The notes under the pieces: generated by a model
What the model saw: only the letters and a program-made list of their open reading frames with translations
The model's database searches: none
What the model was told of the DNA's origin: nothing
Shown: one piece after another, positions 41,444-53,200 of the stretch
Layout of the letters: every line of letters begins with the position of its first letter
Position numbering within the stretch: position 1 is the first letter of the stretch
Program-made: the position numbers and the translations under genes
From: Aedes albopictus
Taxonomy: Eukaryota > Arthropoda > Insecta > Diptera > Culicidae
Direction: 5' to 3'
DNA: 64,000 nucleotides
NCBI RefSeq assembly: GCF_035046485.1
Contig: NC_085137.1
Location: 347,686,505-347,750,504, forward strand

Positions 41444-42274
41444 TTTACGTTTGCCGATAAGCCACCGCATGCTGATCGTTACTGATTTCCGTTAAGTTGC
41501 ATAATTTAATGTACCCATAGTTGAATCAGCAAGCAAATATTTGACCCACCCTGTTATGTGTAGTCGGGCTGACGTGTAACACAAGAAACAAATAGCTTTC
41601 TCTTGCCAAACGAAACCACATGTTGCACACAAGTCAGGGGCCTTGAAATATCATCCCTTGTTTAATCATACGATACACTCTACTTACCCATTTTCTTTTG
41701 CGGATGAAACAGTCCTATCCTGCCTGACGTTGCTGACCAAAAGTGGATTTGAATGGCTAGTTTTGTGTGAAACCGCTGCCATTTGCTGGAGCAATCTATT
41801 TATACATAGCAACAGGGTCATATTTGCGGTGCCATACGTTCTGGAGATCCTTCCAGAATAAGGCAGCAACATTACTCTGTAGGTAAGTGTGTTTGATGTT
41901 TGAGGTGGAGGCTTCGGCATGGGGCTAAGAGGCTACTATGTGTTTGCCTACAGTGGACTGGCGAATTGCGTCGTTGCGTATGCTGAACAGCAATGATCTC
42001 CATGCGTATGTAACTGCATTCATGACTGCTGCTGATGTTCAGGTTCAATTGTTTTGTGGTTTTACCGAAAGTTTTGTGGTTTCACGCTGCGCTTTACAAG
42101 GTTATGTTTCAGATGGTAGAAGATGTAAAGTTCTTACCATTACATTGTGATGGATTCATGGGTCAACAGGAAACAATGTAGTTCAATTATAGTTAGTTTA
42201 GTGAAAATTCATCTGCCTGTTATAGTCATATGGTATTCATTCAGATTTTTCTCAACCTTAAATAAAAACAAAAC
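41444..42274. other. unassigned DNA left of the second 8-bp array
   Basis: No gene or element ends seen. The last ~25 bases are A-rich (TTAAATAAAAACAAAAC) and run into the first AAGAAGAC unit. Confidence 0.45.
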
Positions 42275-44866
42275 AAGAAGACAAGAAGACAAGAAGACAA
42301 GAAGACAAGAAGACAAGAAGACAAGAAGACAAGAAGACAAGAAGACAAGAAGACAAGAAGACAAGAAGACAAGAAGACAAGAAGACAAGAAGACAAGAAG
42401 ACAAGAAGACAAGAAGACAAGAAGACAAGAAGACAAGAAGACAAGAAGACAAGAAGACAAGAAGACAAGAAGACAAGAAGACAAGAAGACAAGAAGACAA
42501 GAAGACAAGAAGACAAGAAGACAAGAAGACAAGAAGACAAGAAGACAAGAAGACAAGAAGACAAGAAGACAAGAAGACAAGAAGACAAGAAGACAAGAAG
42601 ACAAGAAGACAAGAAGACAAGAAGACAAGAAGACAAGAAGACAAGAAGACAAGAAGACAAGAAGACAAGAAGACAAGAAGACAAGAAGACAAGAAGACAA
42701 GAAGACAAGAAGACAAGAAGACAAGAAGACAAGAAGACAAGAAGACAAGAAGACAAGAAGACAAGAAGACAAGAAGACAAGAAGACAAGAAGACAAGAAG
42801 ACAAGAAGACAAGAAGACAAGAAGACAAGAAGACAAGAAGACAAGAAGACAAGAAGACAAGAAGACAAGAAGACAAGAAGACAAGAAGACAAGAAGACAA
42901 GAAGACAAGAAGACAAGAAGACAAGAAGACAAGAAGACAAGAAGACAAGAAGACAAGAAGACAAGAAGACAAGAAGACAAGAAGACAAGAAGACAAGAAG
43001 ACAAGAAGACAAGAAGACAAGAAGACAAGAAGACAAGAAGACAAGAAGACAAGAAGACAAGAAGACAAGAAGACAAGAAGACAAGAAGACAAGAAGACAA
43101 GAAGACAAGAAGACAAGAAGACAAGAAGACAAGAAGACAAGAAGACAAGAAGACAAGAAGACAAGAAGACAAGAAGACAAGAAGACAAGAAGACAAGAAG
43201 ACAAGAAGACAAGAAGACAAGAAGACAAGAAGACAAGAAGACAAGAAGACAAGAAGACAAGAAGACAAGAAGACAAGAAGACAAGAAGACAAGAAGACAA
43301 GAAGACAAGAAGACAAGAAGACAAGAAGACAAGAAGACAAGAAGACAAGAAGACAAGAAGACAAGAAGACAAGAAGACAAGAAGACAAGAAGACAAGAAG
43401 ACAAGAAGACAAGAAGACAAGAAGACAAGAAGACAAGAAGACAAGAAGACAAGAAGACAAGAAGACAAGAAGACAAGAAGACAAGAAGACAAGAAGACAA
43501 GAAGACAAGAAGACAAGAAGACAAGAAGACAAGAAGACAAGAAGACAAGAAGACAAGAAGACAAGAAGACAAGAAGACAAGAAGACAAGAAGACAAGAAG
43601 ACAAGAAGACAAGAAGACAAGAAGACAAGAAGACAAGAAGACAAGAAGACAAGAAGACAAGAAGACAAGAAGACAAGAAGACAAGAAGACAAGAAGACAA
43701 GAAGACAAGAAGACAAGAAGACAAGAAGACAAGAAGACAAGAAGACAAGAAGACAAGAAGACAAGAAGACAAGAAGACAAGAAGACAAGAAGACAAGAAG
43801 ACAAGAAGACAAGAAGACAAGAAGACAAGAAGACAAGAAGACAAGAAGACAAGAAGACAAGAAGACAAGAAGACAAGAAGACAAGAAGACAAGAAGACAA
43901 GAAGACAAGAAGACAAGAAGACAAGAAGACAAGAAGACAAGAAGACAAGAAGACAAGAAGACAAGAAGACAAGAAGACAAGAAGACAAGAAGACAAGAAG
44001 ACAAGAAGACAAGAAGACAAGAAGACAAGAAGACAAGAAGACAAGAAGACAAGAAGACAAGAAGACAAGAAGACAAGAAGACAAGAAGACAAGAAGACAA
44101 GAAGACAAGAAGACAAGAAGACAAGAAGACAAGAAGACAAGAAGACAAGAAGACAAGAAGACAAGAAGACAAGAAGACAAGAAGACAAGAAGACAAGAAG
44201 ACAAGAAGACAAGAAGACAAGAAGACAAGAAGACAAGAAGACAAGAAGACAAGAAGACAAGAAGACAAGAAGACAAGAAGACAAGAAGACAAGAAGACAA
44301 GAAGACAAGAAGACAAGAAGACAAGAAGACAAGAAGACAAGAAGACAAGAAGACAAGAAGACAAGAAGACAAGAAGACAAGAAGACAAGAAGACAAGAAG
44401 ACAAGAAGACAAGAAGACAAGAAGACAAGAAGACAAGAAGACAAGAAGACAAGAAGACAAGAAGACAAGAAGACAAGAAGACAAGAAGACAAGAAGACAA
44501 GAAGACAAGAAGACAAGAAGACAAGAAGACAAGAAGACAAGAAGACAAGAAGACAAGAAGACAAGAAGACAAGAAGACAAGAAGACAAGAAGACAAGAAG
44601 ACAAGAAGACAAGAAGACAAGAAGACAAGAAGACAAGAAGACAAGAAGACAAGAAGACAAGAAGACAAGAAGACAAGAAGACAAGAAGACAAGAAGACAA
44701 GAAGACAAGAAGACAAGAAGACAAGAAGACAAGAAGACAAGAAGACAAGAAGACAAGAAGACAAGAAGACAAGAAGACAAGAAGACAAGAAGACAAGAAG
44801 ACAAGAAGACAAGAAGACAAGAAGACAAGAAGACAAGAAGACAAGAAGACAAGAAGACAAGAAGAC
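42275..44866 (+). repeat. (AAGAAGAC)n satellite array 2, 324 units
   Basis: Exactly 2592 bp of AAGAAGAC with no variant unit visible. Same unit and same orientation as 13381-15388. It ends AACAGTTAGTG. All six frames are open through it for the same arithmetic reason. The flanks differ from those of array 1, so it is not a simple duplication of a larger segment. Confidence 0.98.
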
Positions 44867-45567
44867 AACAGTTAGTGTTTTACCATATGAAAATGAGTGG
44901 AACATAATTTACATGCAGAATTTGCACGGGGAACTACCATATTCCGGCCCCACTTTCTCCATCTATTACCTTGACCTACCTTTTCTGCTGCAGCGCAAAT
45001 TCCAATTTGCCCCATTTCTACCAACTACAAGTACCTATATACAGCAACTCTCAACAACAACAAAAAACTCCAACCAACTCCACAGGCCGAGTGGTATAAC
45101 AGGTGAACTTGCACTTCCTCTGAAAGTTTCACCCGAATCTCCCAACAAACCGGTCTCCAACCACCATTCTGTGCAACAGGCAGCCATCCAATGCTGTATT
45201 CTCCTTCCAAATTATGTGCGAGTTACTCTCTCGCACAGCCGCCCCGCTCAATTTCCGGAACAAACATATCGAATGAACTCAACAACGACGACGACGATGC
45301 GGCAGGTTGACCCAGATTCTTTACGAGAGGCAATCGTTCTGCCTGGTGAATGTTAATGTTTTGTCGTCCCTCAATGCGTATTATGGTTCACATCCAGGTT
45401 CACACTCTACCTTTGCTCGTGTTTGGTTGCAAATTTATATTGTGTGACTTTCATGGTAGGAATAGGTCAAGCGTAAGGGTCGATTTAATGCAAAGCAGTT
45501 TGGGCTCGAAATGTGCACAGTGTTCAACACAATGATATGACCATCCACGTTTCAACTACTTACATTA
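44867..45567. other. unassigned DNA right of array 2
   Basis: The + frame of the array runs on to 45356 (SVLPYENEWNIIYMQNLHGE and onward) but without family resemblance. GGCCGAGTGGTATAAC at 45085-45100 looks like an A box but has no B box at the proper distance. Confidence 0.4.
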
Positions 45568-45959
45568 AAAACCCAGATTAATCCACCTAGTGGTGATAGT
45601 GCCTTTCTCGTCGAATATGTACTCAAGAGCCATAAGCCGAAGTGTTCCTGAATTCTGAGAATACTCTAGAACGGAACAAATCTCAATGGGGGAGTAGAGT
45701 TGATAAATAATTAATGTATTTGATGAAAAAATACCCAAACAATTTAGCAAATCCGCTTAACTCATCGGATTTGGTAAGAAAATATCTGGAGGACTCTAAT
45801 TTCACTTTAAAATTTAAAAAAATATTACAGAGAAAAACTTAACATATTATCAGTTGGCTTACAATTTTAGTTTGTTTCCTACGTATTTCAATCGTTTACA
45901 GCAGGTAGAATGTCTTTATTGTGAAGAAATAATTAATTGTAAATCGTGTGTTTTTTAGG
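45568..45959. other. dispersed-repeat fragment and AT-rich DNA
   Basis: AACCCAGATTAATCCACCTA followed by GTGCCTTTCTCGT resembles the end of the repeat that finishes at 48900 with TACGAGAAAGGCAAAAA, in inverted sense. The rest is AT-rich without features. Confidence 0.4.
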
Positions 45960-45967
45960 GCTGGCAG

Positions 45968-46162
45968 CAAGGATGCCATATATACAGTTTTATCTGTATT
46001 TTACAGATTTTTGAGCATCCATACAGATTCACAGAATTTTGAGCTAAAGGGGCCAATTTTTTTTTTTGTATGGGATACAGATTTTTCATCTAAATGTTGT
46101 ATAGGATACAAATTTTTGAAAAATGCGATACAGATTTTTCAAAAAAACATCTGGCATCCCTG
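45968..46162. mobile_element. 195-bp hAT-type miniature element
   Basis: GCTGGCAG at 45960-45967 and 46163-46170 is a perfect 8-bp target duplication. The ends CAAGGATGCCATAT and complement CAGGGATGCCAGAT are inverted repeats. The interior is a run of imperfect ATACAGATTTTT words. Confidence 0.88.
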
Positions 46163-46198
46163 GCTGGCAGTGAAGGTACGGGGCGAAATGGATACCTA

Positions 46199-46850
46199 TC
46201 GATCGGGGCATAATGGACATCGGACACCCCTGTATATTTTATGCTAACTCTTTTATTACATCGATCAGTTAAGTAATTTGCTCACGGAGATCGATACCAC
46301 AGATAAAATACTACATCTTAGACAAGTTTACATAACATCAAAGTTAATTAAATATAGGTACTTTAGGCGAAAATAATCCAATTGATTTTTTTCCAAACAC
46401 TCTTAAACGCCTAAGAGTATGCAATGCGTGTACATCCATTCGTAATTGCCAGTGTTCAATTCGCCCCAAATCGACTACAACATTGAAATTTCTATTTTGA
46501 GTAAATTCTAATCACAAATAAAATACTTTATCCATTGCCAAATCTACGTATACATGCAGATAAGGTAGCATTTCACTTGTTTTTATGGCGCACACACTCA
46601 AACACTCGTAATACCTTATTTGCTGCTGCGTTAAAATTATAAGAATTTCTCCATATGAAAGACATATTTCAATTTCAATGATATTTAAGTTATTTTGGAG
46701 GCATGTGAATGGAAATTAAAAAAAAAATAGAACGATGACTTGTTCCTTTACACTTATGCATTAAAAGTTTAGCATAAAAGTCAACGGTTTCGGCAAAAAT
46801 AGGGGTGTCCATTTCGCCCCGGGTGTCCATTATGCCCCGATCTCCCCTAT
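46199..46850. mobile_element. miniature element with GATCGGGGCATAATGGAC ends
   Basis: GATCGGGGCATAATGGACA near 46199 recurs in complement at about 46822-46842. Both sides also carry GGGGCGAAATGGA and GGACACCCCT, though in different order, so the termini are rearranged. The interior is AT-rich and non-coding. Confidence 0.65.
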
Positions 46851-46859
46851 TCATTTGTG

Positions 46860-47590
46860 CCCTTCCTCAAAATGATGAAATCCGAATAAAATTTCCAAAG
46901 GGTTTTGCTTCTTGACTTGAGAGAAAATCGAAATTTGTGTCAGCCTTATTTAGAAAAGCAACAATTATATCAAAGCCATAATCGAATTTGGAAACTTATT
47001 GATGGCTCATATTCCGAAGTTATGTATTATGTTAAACGTATAAGCAGAGCTGGAAAATATCAAAACTCTTAGTTGACTGCTTGACCACCTTCACTAGCAT
47101 TGGATACCGATCATTATAAAGATATTTTGGCAATTTTTTTTCTGCACACTTTAGCTTTTATCATTGGTTATAAGATTTATGTATAATTTGACAAAAAAAG
47201 TGCGAGCTAGTAAAATTTCTCATTAAAAAACCCATTCAAATTCCAACCGTGTGACAGAGAGCGAGGGCTCAACCAGTAGCATCAAAATTGTGTGTAGTAA
47301 TTTCAACCGCAAAAGAGGATTGATGCTATAAAATTAAAATTTCCCCATACAACGTTGATTCATCCTACTGTATAATTACGTCTCAGGAATCTAAAATGGT
47401 GTGGTTTGACAAGATCGCTTTAATTTTTATTAAGATTTTGTTCTTTTACGCATATTTATCGCTTGCATTGATTTCGTTCAGCTTCGTAATTTCAGCGATG
47501 CATCCAATTCTGATTCTGCAACACTGCTGGTAATCTTAGGTTCTTGCTGCCCGTTTATCTGGTAATCCAACATTTTTGATGATTTGATGT
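46860..47590. other. unassigned AT-rich DNA
   Basis: No gene or repeat structure was recognised before the minisatellite starts. Confidence 0.4.
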
Positions 47591-48570
47591 TTCATATGCA
47601 TGGGTTTGGTTCACTTTTTTAACTAGCCACTTCCGGCCTGGAACCGGTTCCGGAACACAACCGGTTTAGGTATGTAATTTGTGGATTGATTGGTAATTAA
47701 CGGTGACATATATCGGAAACAGCTTGTTAAGCGTTACGCGTTTCGACTTACTATTCTTCGGTCATCGTCAGACGCATTCAGTTGGATTCACCCCTTCAAA
47801 TTCGTCAGTTTAATATATAAGCGGTTCAGATATGGTCTGAAACTATTTTCCTGCTTACCGTTCACCTGATTATCGATAAAGCTGCTATGCGGTGAGTCAC
47901 ATGCATAGGTTTTGTTCAGTTTTTTTAATTGGTCACTTCCGACGGGATACCTGGAACCGGTTCCGGAACACAACTGGTTCAAATACGGTATGAAACTTTA
48001 TCCTGCTAACCATCTGGTTATTGAAAAAGCTGCTCTTTGATATATCGCATGCATGAGTTCGGTTCACTTTTTTAATTGGCCATTTCCGGCGGGATACCTG
48101 GAACCGGTTGCAGAACACAACCGGTTCAGATACGGTATGAAACTATTTTCCTGCTTACCGTTCATCTGGTTAACGAAAAAGCCGCTCTTAGATGCGTCGC
48201 ATGCATGGGTTTGGTTCAATTTTTTAATTGACCACTTCCGGCAGGACACCCGGAACCGGTTTCGGAACACTACCGGTTCAAACTTGGTCTGAAACTACTT
48301 TCCTGTTTACCATTCAACTGGTTATCGAAAAAGCCGCTCTTTGATGTGTCACATGCATGGGTTATGTTCACTTTTATATTTGGCCACTTCCGGCAGGCCC
48401 GGAACCGGTTCCGGAACACTACCGGTTCAGATATAGTCTGAGACTATTTTCCCACTTCCCGTTCATCACATAATCGAAAATGCCGTGGTTTGATGGGTCG
48501 CATGCATGGGTTTGTTGTTTTTTCATATCTGGCCCCTTCCTGGGGTACCGATCCGGAACACCTAAATGGC
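47590..48570 (+). repeat. 155-bp minisatellite with GGAACCGGTTCC palindromes
   Basis: About six to seven diverged units start near 47600, 47905, 48052, 48205, 48360 and 48510. Each has GCATGCATGGGTTTGGTTCA, CCACTTCCGGC, GGAACCGGTTCCGGAACAC, ACCGGTTCAGATA and GTCTGAAACTA. The 12-bp palindrome GGAACCGGTTCC is kept or nearly kept in most units. It is part of a larger dispersed element that ends near 48900 (TACGAGAAAGGCAAAAA). Confidence 0.88.
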
Positions 48571-48705
48571 CATAACTCCGGAACGGCTGGACCGATCCGA
48601 ACCATTTTCAATAGGAAACAATGGGACCAGATTCCGCGTCGAATGAACCGTCGGTCGTTAAAATCGGTTGATGTTTACTATCTAAAAGTTAGGTGACCTT
48701 TTTTG

Positions 48706-48768
48706 TACACACACACACACACATACGCACACACATACATACACACACACACACATACACACACACAG
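48706..48768 (+). repeat. (CA)n microsatellite with ACATA interruptions
   Basis: About 60 bp of CA repeats with several TA/CG interruptions, at a fixed place in the same dispersed element, followed by AACTCGTCGAGCTGAGTCGA, which contains a 14-bp-class palindrome around CTCGTCGAG. Confidence 0.95.
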
Positions 48769-48908
48769 ACATCATCTCAACTCGTCGAGCTGAGTCGATT
48801 GGTATATAACACTTGACCCCTCCGGAGGCTCTATCAAATTTTCGTTTTTGGAGTGAACATATAGCCTTTCGGTACACCTTGGTGTACGAGAAAGGCAAAA
48901 ACATGACT

Positions 48909-49975
48909 TTAACGTTTACACATAATCACCAAAATTCGGTTTGCGGCTTCCGCTCTCCATTCTCGATAACGATCGATGTTTGCTAGATAACTCTGTACCT
49001 GATCCACCCACAATGTGGGTCCCACATTGACCGCTGCACCATCCGTAACAGTAGTGAACACCAATTTTACAGGATTGTTTTCCGGAATTTCTGCAACATG
49101 CGCTGCCGACCGCAGCTTTCCAGCTTTGACCACCTTCCGGATGCTGGGCGCAAGCTTGTGAATTGTCCTTAGCACATCCTTAGCACGGGTTGCTCGGAAA
49201 CTCCGAGTGCTTGCAGGTCCCTCTCGGACATACTTAGTTCATGTCTAATGTCCGTAAAGGACTGCGTTGGTGTACTTGGAGCGGGGGTCAATATGTGTGT
49301 CAGGCTATTCGATCTAATGAACTTCGGCCTAATGGCCTGTCACCCCGCAAAACACATAAATTGACCGGATATCTTTGAACTCAGATTAACGATTAAATCA
49401 GAACCTGGTAGATTTGTGATTCTCCCTGCTGTACTTATCTCCAGGAGTAACTCAAAGGTCCATGTTCTTGGAGACGGCGAAAGTCGCAGTTCGTTTTCAA
49501 TCGTCAGCTCGTGAACGCTGAACTTTTAACTTTTCAACTATCAGTCTGAATCTAAGAAACCTAAGCAGCGGTATTACTTGCGTTCGAACTGCGCGAAGAA
49601 TGCGACCTTGTCTTCATCGGTGCGTCCGAAGTGACGGCTGTAAATGTTGATTATACTGGAGTTGAAGAATCGGCCCTTGATTCTGAATCTGCACATTACG
49701 ATGAAAGCTATTCCCAGGTCGCGTATGTTGCCGCAGCTCAGGTGTATGGCATGACCCTAGATCCTGTCCAACACACCTTCTGCAGTACTACAATGTCAAA
49801 CCCACGGTACTTCAGTAGATTGGTGATTATGTGGGGGCTACCGATGAAGTTCGGAAATCTGCAGTTCTACATAACGAGTTTCCAATCACTAATCCTATTT
49901 CGTCGCCGGGTCTCGGGTCATATTATTCTGTCACTGATTTTCCGTTGCAATTTTTTTTTTTCACTGTTGGTTCGC
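48909..49975 (-). mobile_element. RTE-clade LINE copy 2, central RT deleted
   Basis: The minus-strand frame 49175-48909 reads as an RTE C-terminus (AAHVAEIPENNPVKLVFTTV, then GPTLWVDQVQSYLANIDRYR and EWRAEAANR). Next to it, 49340-49179 matches 33437-33560 of the first RTE copy. From 49370 to 49960 the sequence matches the endonuclease end (like 36765-37030) and goes on toward the EN start (SFRNLQISELHR-type, with GATTATACTGGAGTTGAAGA near 49650 on +). The RT domain between is absent. The copy is old and heavily substituted. Confidence 0.75.
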
Positions 49976-50015
49976 AGGGCCGGACATCCACTTCTTATTT
50001 ACCAGAGGGCCATAC

Positions 50016-52087
50016 GATCAGAGGAAGAGCGAAACGAACGGCGGGTGGTGTTCGCCGCTGCAAAAGCCGCGCTTAAGACCGAGATAAGAGCAAGCAAAAA
50101 GGCCTGCTTTGAGGGTCTCTGTCAGAGTGCCAATACGAACCCGTGGGGTGACGCCTACAGGATCGTTATGGCCAAGACGAGAGGTGTGATGGCTCCTACA
50201 GAGCAATCTCCAGAGATGTTGGAGGGGATCATTGGAGGACTTTTTCCGCGTCATGATCCTAGTGCTTGGCCTCCTTTCGTAGGACAGCCGGGGACTGGGG
50301 CTGGCGATGAGGAGAGGGTCACCGATGTGGAACTTGCGGGGATAGCTAAGTCCCTTAGCGTAGGTAAGGCCCCAGGTCCGGACGGAGTTCCGAACCTGGC
50401 CTTAAAAGTAGCTATTGCAGAGGCTCCCGAGATGTTCAGGTCTGCTATGCAGAAATGCCTGGACGAGGGAGTTTTCCCAGAAGCTTGGAAGAGGCAGAGC
50501 CTGGTACTATTGCCAAAGGCGGGGAAACCACCCGGAGACCCGTCGGCATATAGACCAATATGCTTGATTGACACGGCGGGGAAGGTGCTCGAAAAGATCA
50601 TCCTCAATAGAATGTTGAAGTTCACTGAGGGCGTAAATGGTCTTTCGAGTAATCAGTACGGCTTCCGGAAGGGGAGGTCCACCGTAGACGCTATCTTGTC
50701 GATTACAAAAACCGCCGAGAAAGCACTCGAGCCTAAGAGGAGGGGAATTCGCTTTTGCGCGGTAGTGACTCTGGATGTAAGGAATGCGTTTAATAGCGCC
50801 AGCTGGTCTGCTATTGCCGATGCGCTCTTGCGTCTGGGGATACCGGAGTACCTGTACAAGATTCTCGGAAGTTACTTTCAGAATCGTGTACTAGTCTACG
50901 ACACGGAGGTGGGTCGGAAGTGCTTTCACATAACCTCAGGAGTCCCGCAAGGTTCCATCCTGGGTCCGGTGTTATGGAATGTCATGTACGACGAGGTGTT
51001 GAGGTTAGAGTATCCAGTGGGAGTGGTGATTGTCGGATTTGCCGACGACATTACGCTCGAAGTCTACGGTGAAACGATCGAGGAGGTAAAGTTGACTACC
51101 AACCACTCGATCAAGGTTGTGGAGGCGTGGATGCGGTCCAGGAAACTGGAGCTGGCTCACCACAAGACAGAGGTGACGGTTGTTAACAACCTGAAGTCGG
51201 AGCAGCAGACGGAGATCAGTGTAGGAGACTGTACTATCCTGTCAAAGCGCTCCGTCAAACACTTGGGCGTGATAATCGACGATAAGCTTACTTTTGGTAG
51301 CCACGTCGATTATGCCTGTAAAAGAGCCTCCACAGCTATTGCGGCACTGTCCCGGATGATGTCCAATAGCTCTGCGGTGTACGCCAGTAAGCGCAAGCTT
51401 CTGGCTAGTGTTGCTACATCCATACTTAGGTATGGCGGCCCGGCGTGGGGCACCGCGCTAAGTACTAAATGCTACCGACGGAAGCTGGAAAGTACTTACA
51501 GGCTTATGTGCCTGAGGGTTGCGAGCGCGTACCGTACCGTGTCACACGACGCTCTCTGCGTCATTACCGGTATGGTGCCTATCAGCATTCTTATCAGTGA
51601 GGACATGGAGTGCTTCGAAATGCGCGGCACAAGAGGCATACGCAGGACTGTCAGGATGGCCTCTATGGTCAAATGGCAGCGCGCGTGGGACAGTTCCACC
51701 AAAGGAAGGTGGACCTATAGGTTGATACCGAGGGTAGATAGTTGGATTAATAGGCGCCATGGGGAAGTCACATTCCACCTGACACAGGTCCTTACAGGTC
51801 ATGGTTGCTTCCGACAGTATCTACACCGTTTCGGGCATGCGGATTCTCCCGAATGCCCAGTGTGCAATGGTTTAGAGGAAACGGCGGAACACGTTTTGTT
51901 CGTGTGCCCGCGTTTTCGCACAATGCGTGACCGCATGCTTGCCACATGCGGGGAGGACACAACTCCGGACAACTTGGTCCAGAGGATGTGTAGGGATGAG
52001 TTTGGCTGGAACGCCGTTTCAACGGCTATTACCCACATCGTCTGGGAGCTACAGAGGAGGTGGCGCGTGGACTCGGAGAATGGCTAG
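50016..52087 (+). pseudogene. R1-clade reverse transcriptase, N-terminus missing, frame intact
   Basis: The open frame extends upstream to 49631, but the 128 codons before 50016 come from antisense RTE sequence and are fortuitous. Within the R1 part the linker (IRSEEERNERRVVFAAAKAA) is followed by APGPDGVPNLALK, then RT motifs: LLPKAGKPPGDPSAYRPICL, NQYGFRKGRSTVDAI, VTLDVRNAFNSASW (motif A Asp), SGVPQGSILGPVLWN and VIVGFADDITL (catalytic FADD), then RSVKHLGVIIDDKL. The C-terminus has CPVCNGLEETAEHVLFVCPR, the Cys-His finger typical of R1-type elements. About 690 residues without a stop suggests a recent insertion, but without the endonuclease it cannot move itself. It would reverse-transcribe its RNA at a nick. 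Confidence 0.88.
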
Positions 52088-52790
52088 TCCAGATGCAGTA
52101 CAAGAGGTGGTCCAGGGGTTCGGAGTCGGCTTCGTAGGTCATACCGGTGCCCTGCGGTCGAGATCGACCCTTACAACGATTAAGTGGCCGCGGAGAGGAA
52201 GTCCCGGTAGCGGTGCTGTCGTGGCGTCGGTCTACTGGGTTGGATCCGAGCCCGCGGTTGGAAAGGGGTCCCCGGCAAGGGTCGGGGTAGGTGAGATCCT
52301 GCTGTCTGCAACCTACGGGTGCATCTGATAGGGCCTGAAGGGTAGTGATACCCTTCCTTGCGGGCAGGTCAGATCGGGTTGCACGTGGGCATCAGTTCTT
52401 GATGTCCGCTCAGCAGTAGGGCGCGGGCGGGGTTGACCCTGCCCGCCTTCCGAGGACAAAGGGAGTGGCGAGGACCACTCGGGAAACTGGCTAAGCGCCA
52501 GCATGCTACCGTGATGGACTCTCCAAAGCGAGTCATCGATGTTCGTTGCTGCAGGCTACGCAGCTAACCTTGTGGGTGCGATGTGCACTAGCCCCTCTCT
52601 GAAGCATTACCTTCTTGGTGGTTCCGGAGAGACGTAGGGTTTGGCGACCATAGGAATGGTTTAGTGGGTACGAGGAGAGAGTAGTCCTGGATTTTACTTT
52701 TGTTGTAGAAGACGGCCTGTCAGACCTACACTACCCTAACCTTCTGTTAGGGTGTCTGTTGAGCAGATTATCCCCCTATGGTTTAGAAGG
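52088..52790 (+). other. 3' UTR of the R1 LINE
   Basis: GC-rich, non-coding, ending TTTAGAAGG before the A-run. The minus-strand R1 fragment at 59600-60000 shows the corresponding UTR, e.g. ATACCGGTGCCCTG and TTCGAACTCGACCC-type blocks. Confidence 0.8.
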
Positions 52791-52811
52791 AAAAAAAAAA
52801 GAGGGCCATAC

Positions 52812-53200
52812 TGCATAATCGGGTTTAAAGTCCTTCCCTGGCACTACTGACTGGGACGTTGACGAGCTACGCTTAACATACTGACTCTTAAGGATCCGGA
52901 AACTTGAGAATCGGCTAACGGCAACTCATAATGGACCCCCAATCAGACTGGAAAAGGAACAAGAGCCACCTATCAATATCCTCGTGCTCATCATTCTAGC
53001 ATAGACAGAGTAGAAAAGTGACAGCAGCGCAAAGGCAACCAGTTCGATATAGTTGAATTAGAATAGAATACATTTAGGCGCTGTACAAAGTGTAAGTGCA
53101 GCTGCCAATTGGAATCGCTCACGCAGTACTCTAGTGGGCCAAAGAGCTGTAAATAAAGTTAAGTGGTTGAAGAACAAAAAAGTGTGATCCTTTTTTTTTT
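52812..53200. other. possible end of another retroelement
   Basis: The sequence resumes the pre-R1 site (TGCATAATCGGG). It ends with AGCTGTAAATAAAGTTAAGT, an AATAAA signal, and a short A/T-rich run, which could be the 3' end of an older LINE. Not assigned. Confidence 0.35.

Larger units (their letters stand above)
50016..52799 (+). mobile_element. 5'-truncated R1-clade LINE
   Basis: AGAGGGCCATAC at 50004-50015 and 52800-52811 is a 12-bp target duplication, with an A-run at 52791-52800 as tail. The copy therefore starts at 50016, inside the EN-RT linker, and keeps the whole RT and C-terminus and a ~710-bp 3' UTR. A 3' fragment of the same family lies on the minus strand at 59600-60180. Confidence 0.9.

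Noticed and set aside
13381..44866. CRISPR or telomere reading of the arrays
   Set aside because: No spacers between units, so not CRISPR. The unit is not a known arthropod telomere repeat and the arrays are internal.
45085..45130. A-box-like GGCCGAGTGGTATAAC
   Set aside because: No B box follows at the right distance, no cloverleaf, no element ends.
42147..45356. A 1069-codon open frame
   Set aside because: The same array effect; the 160 non-repeat codons after it resemble no family.
49631..50015. N-terminal 128 codons as a new domain of the RT protein
   Set aside because: They precede the R1 insertion point set by the 12-bp target duplication and derive from antisense RTE sequence.
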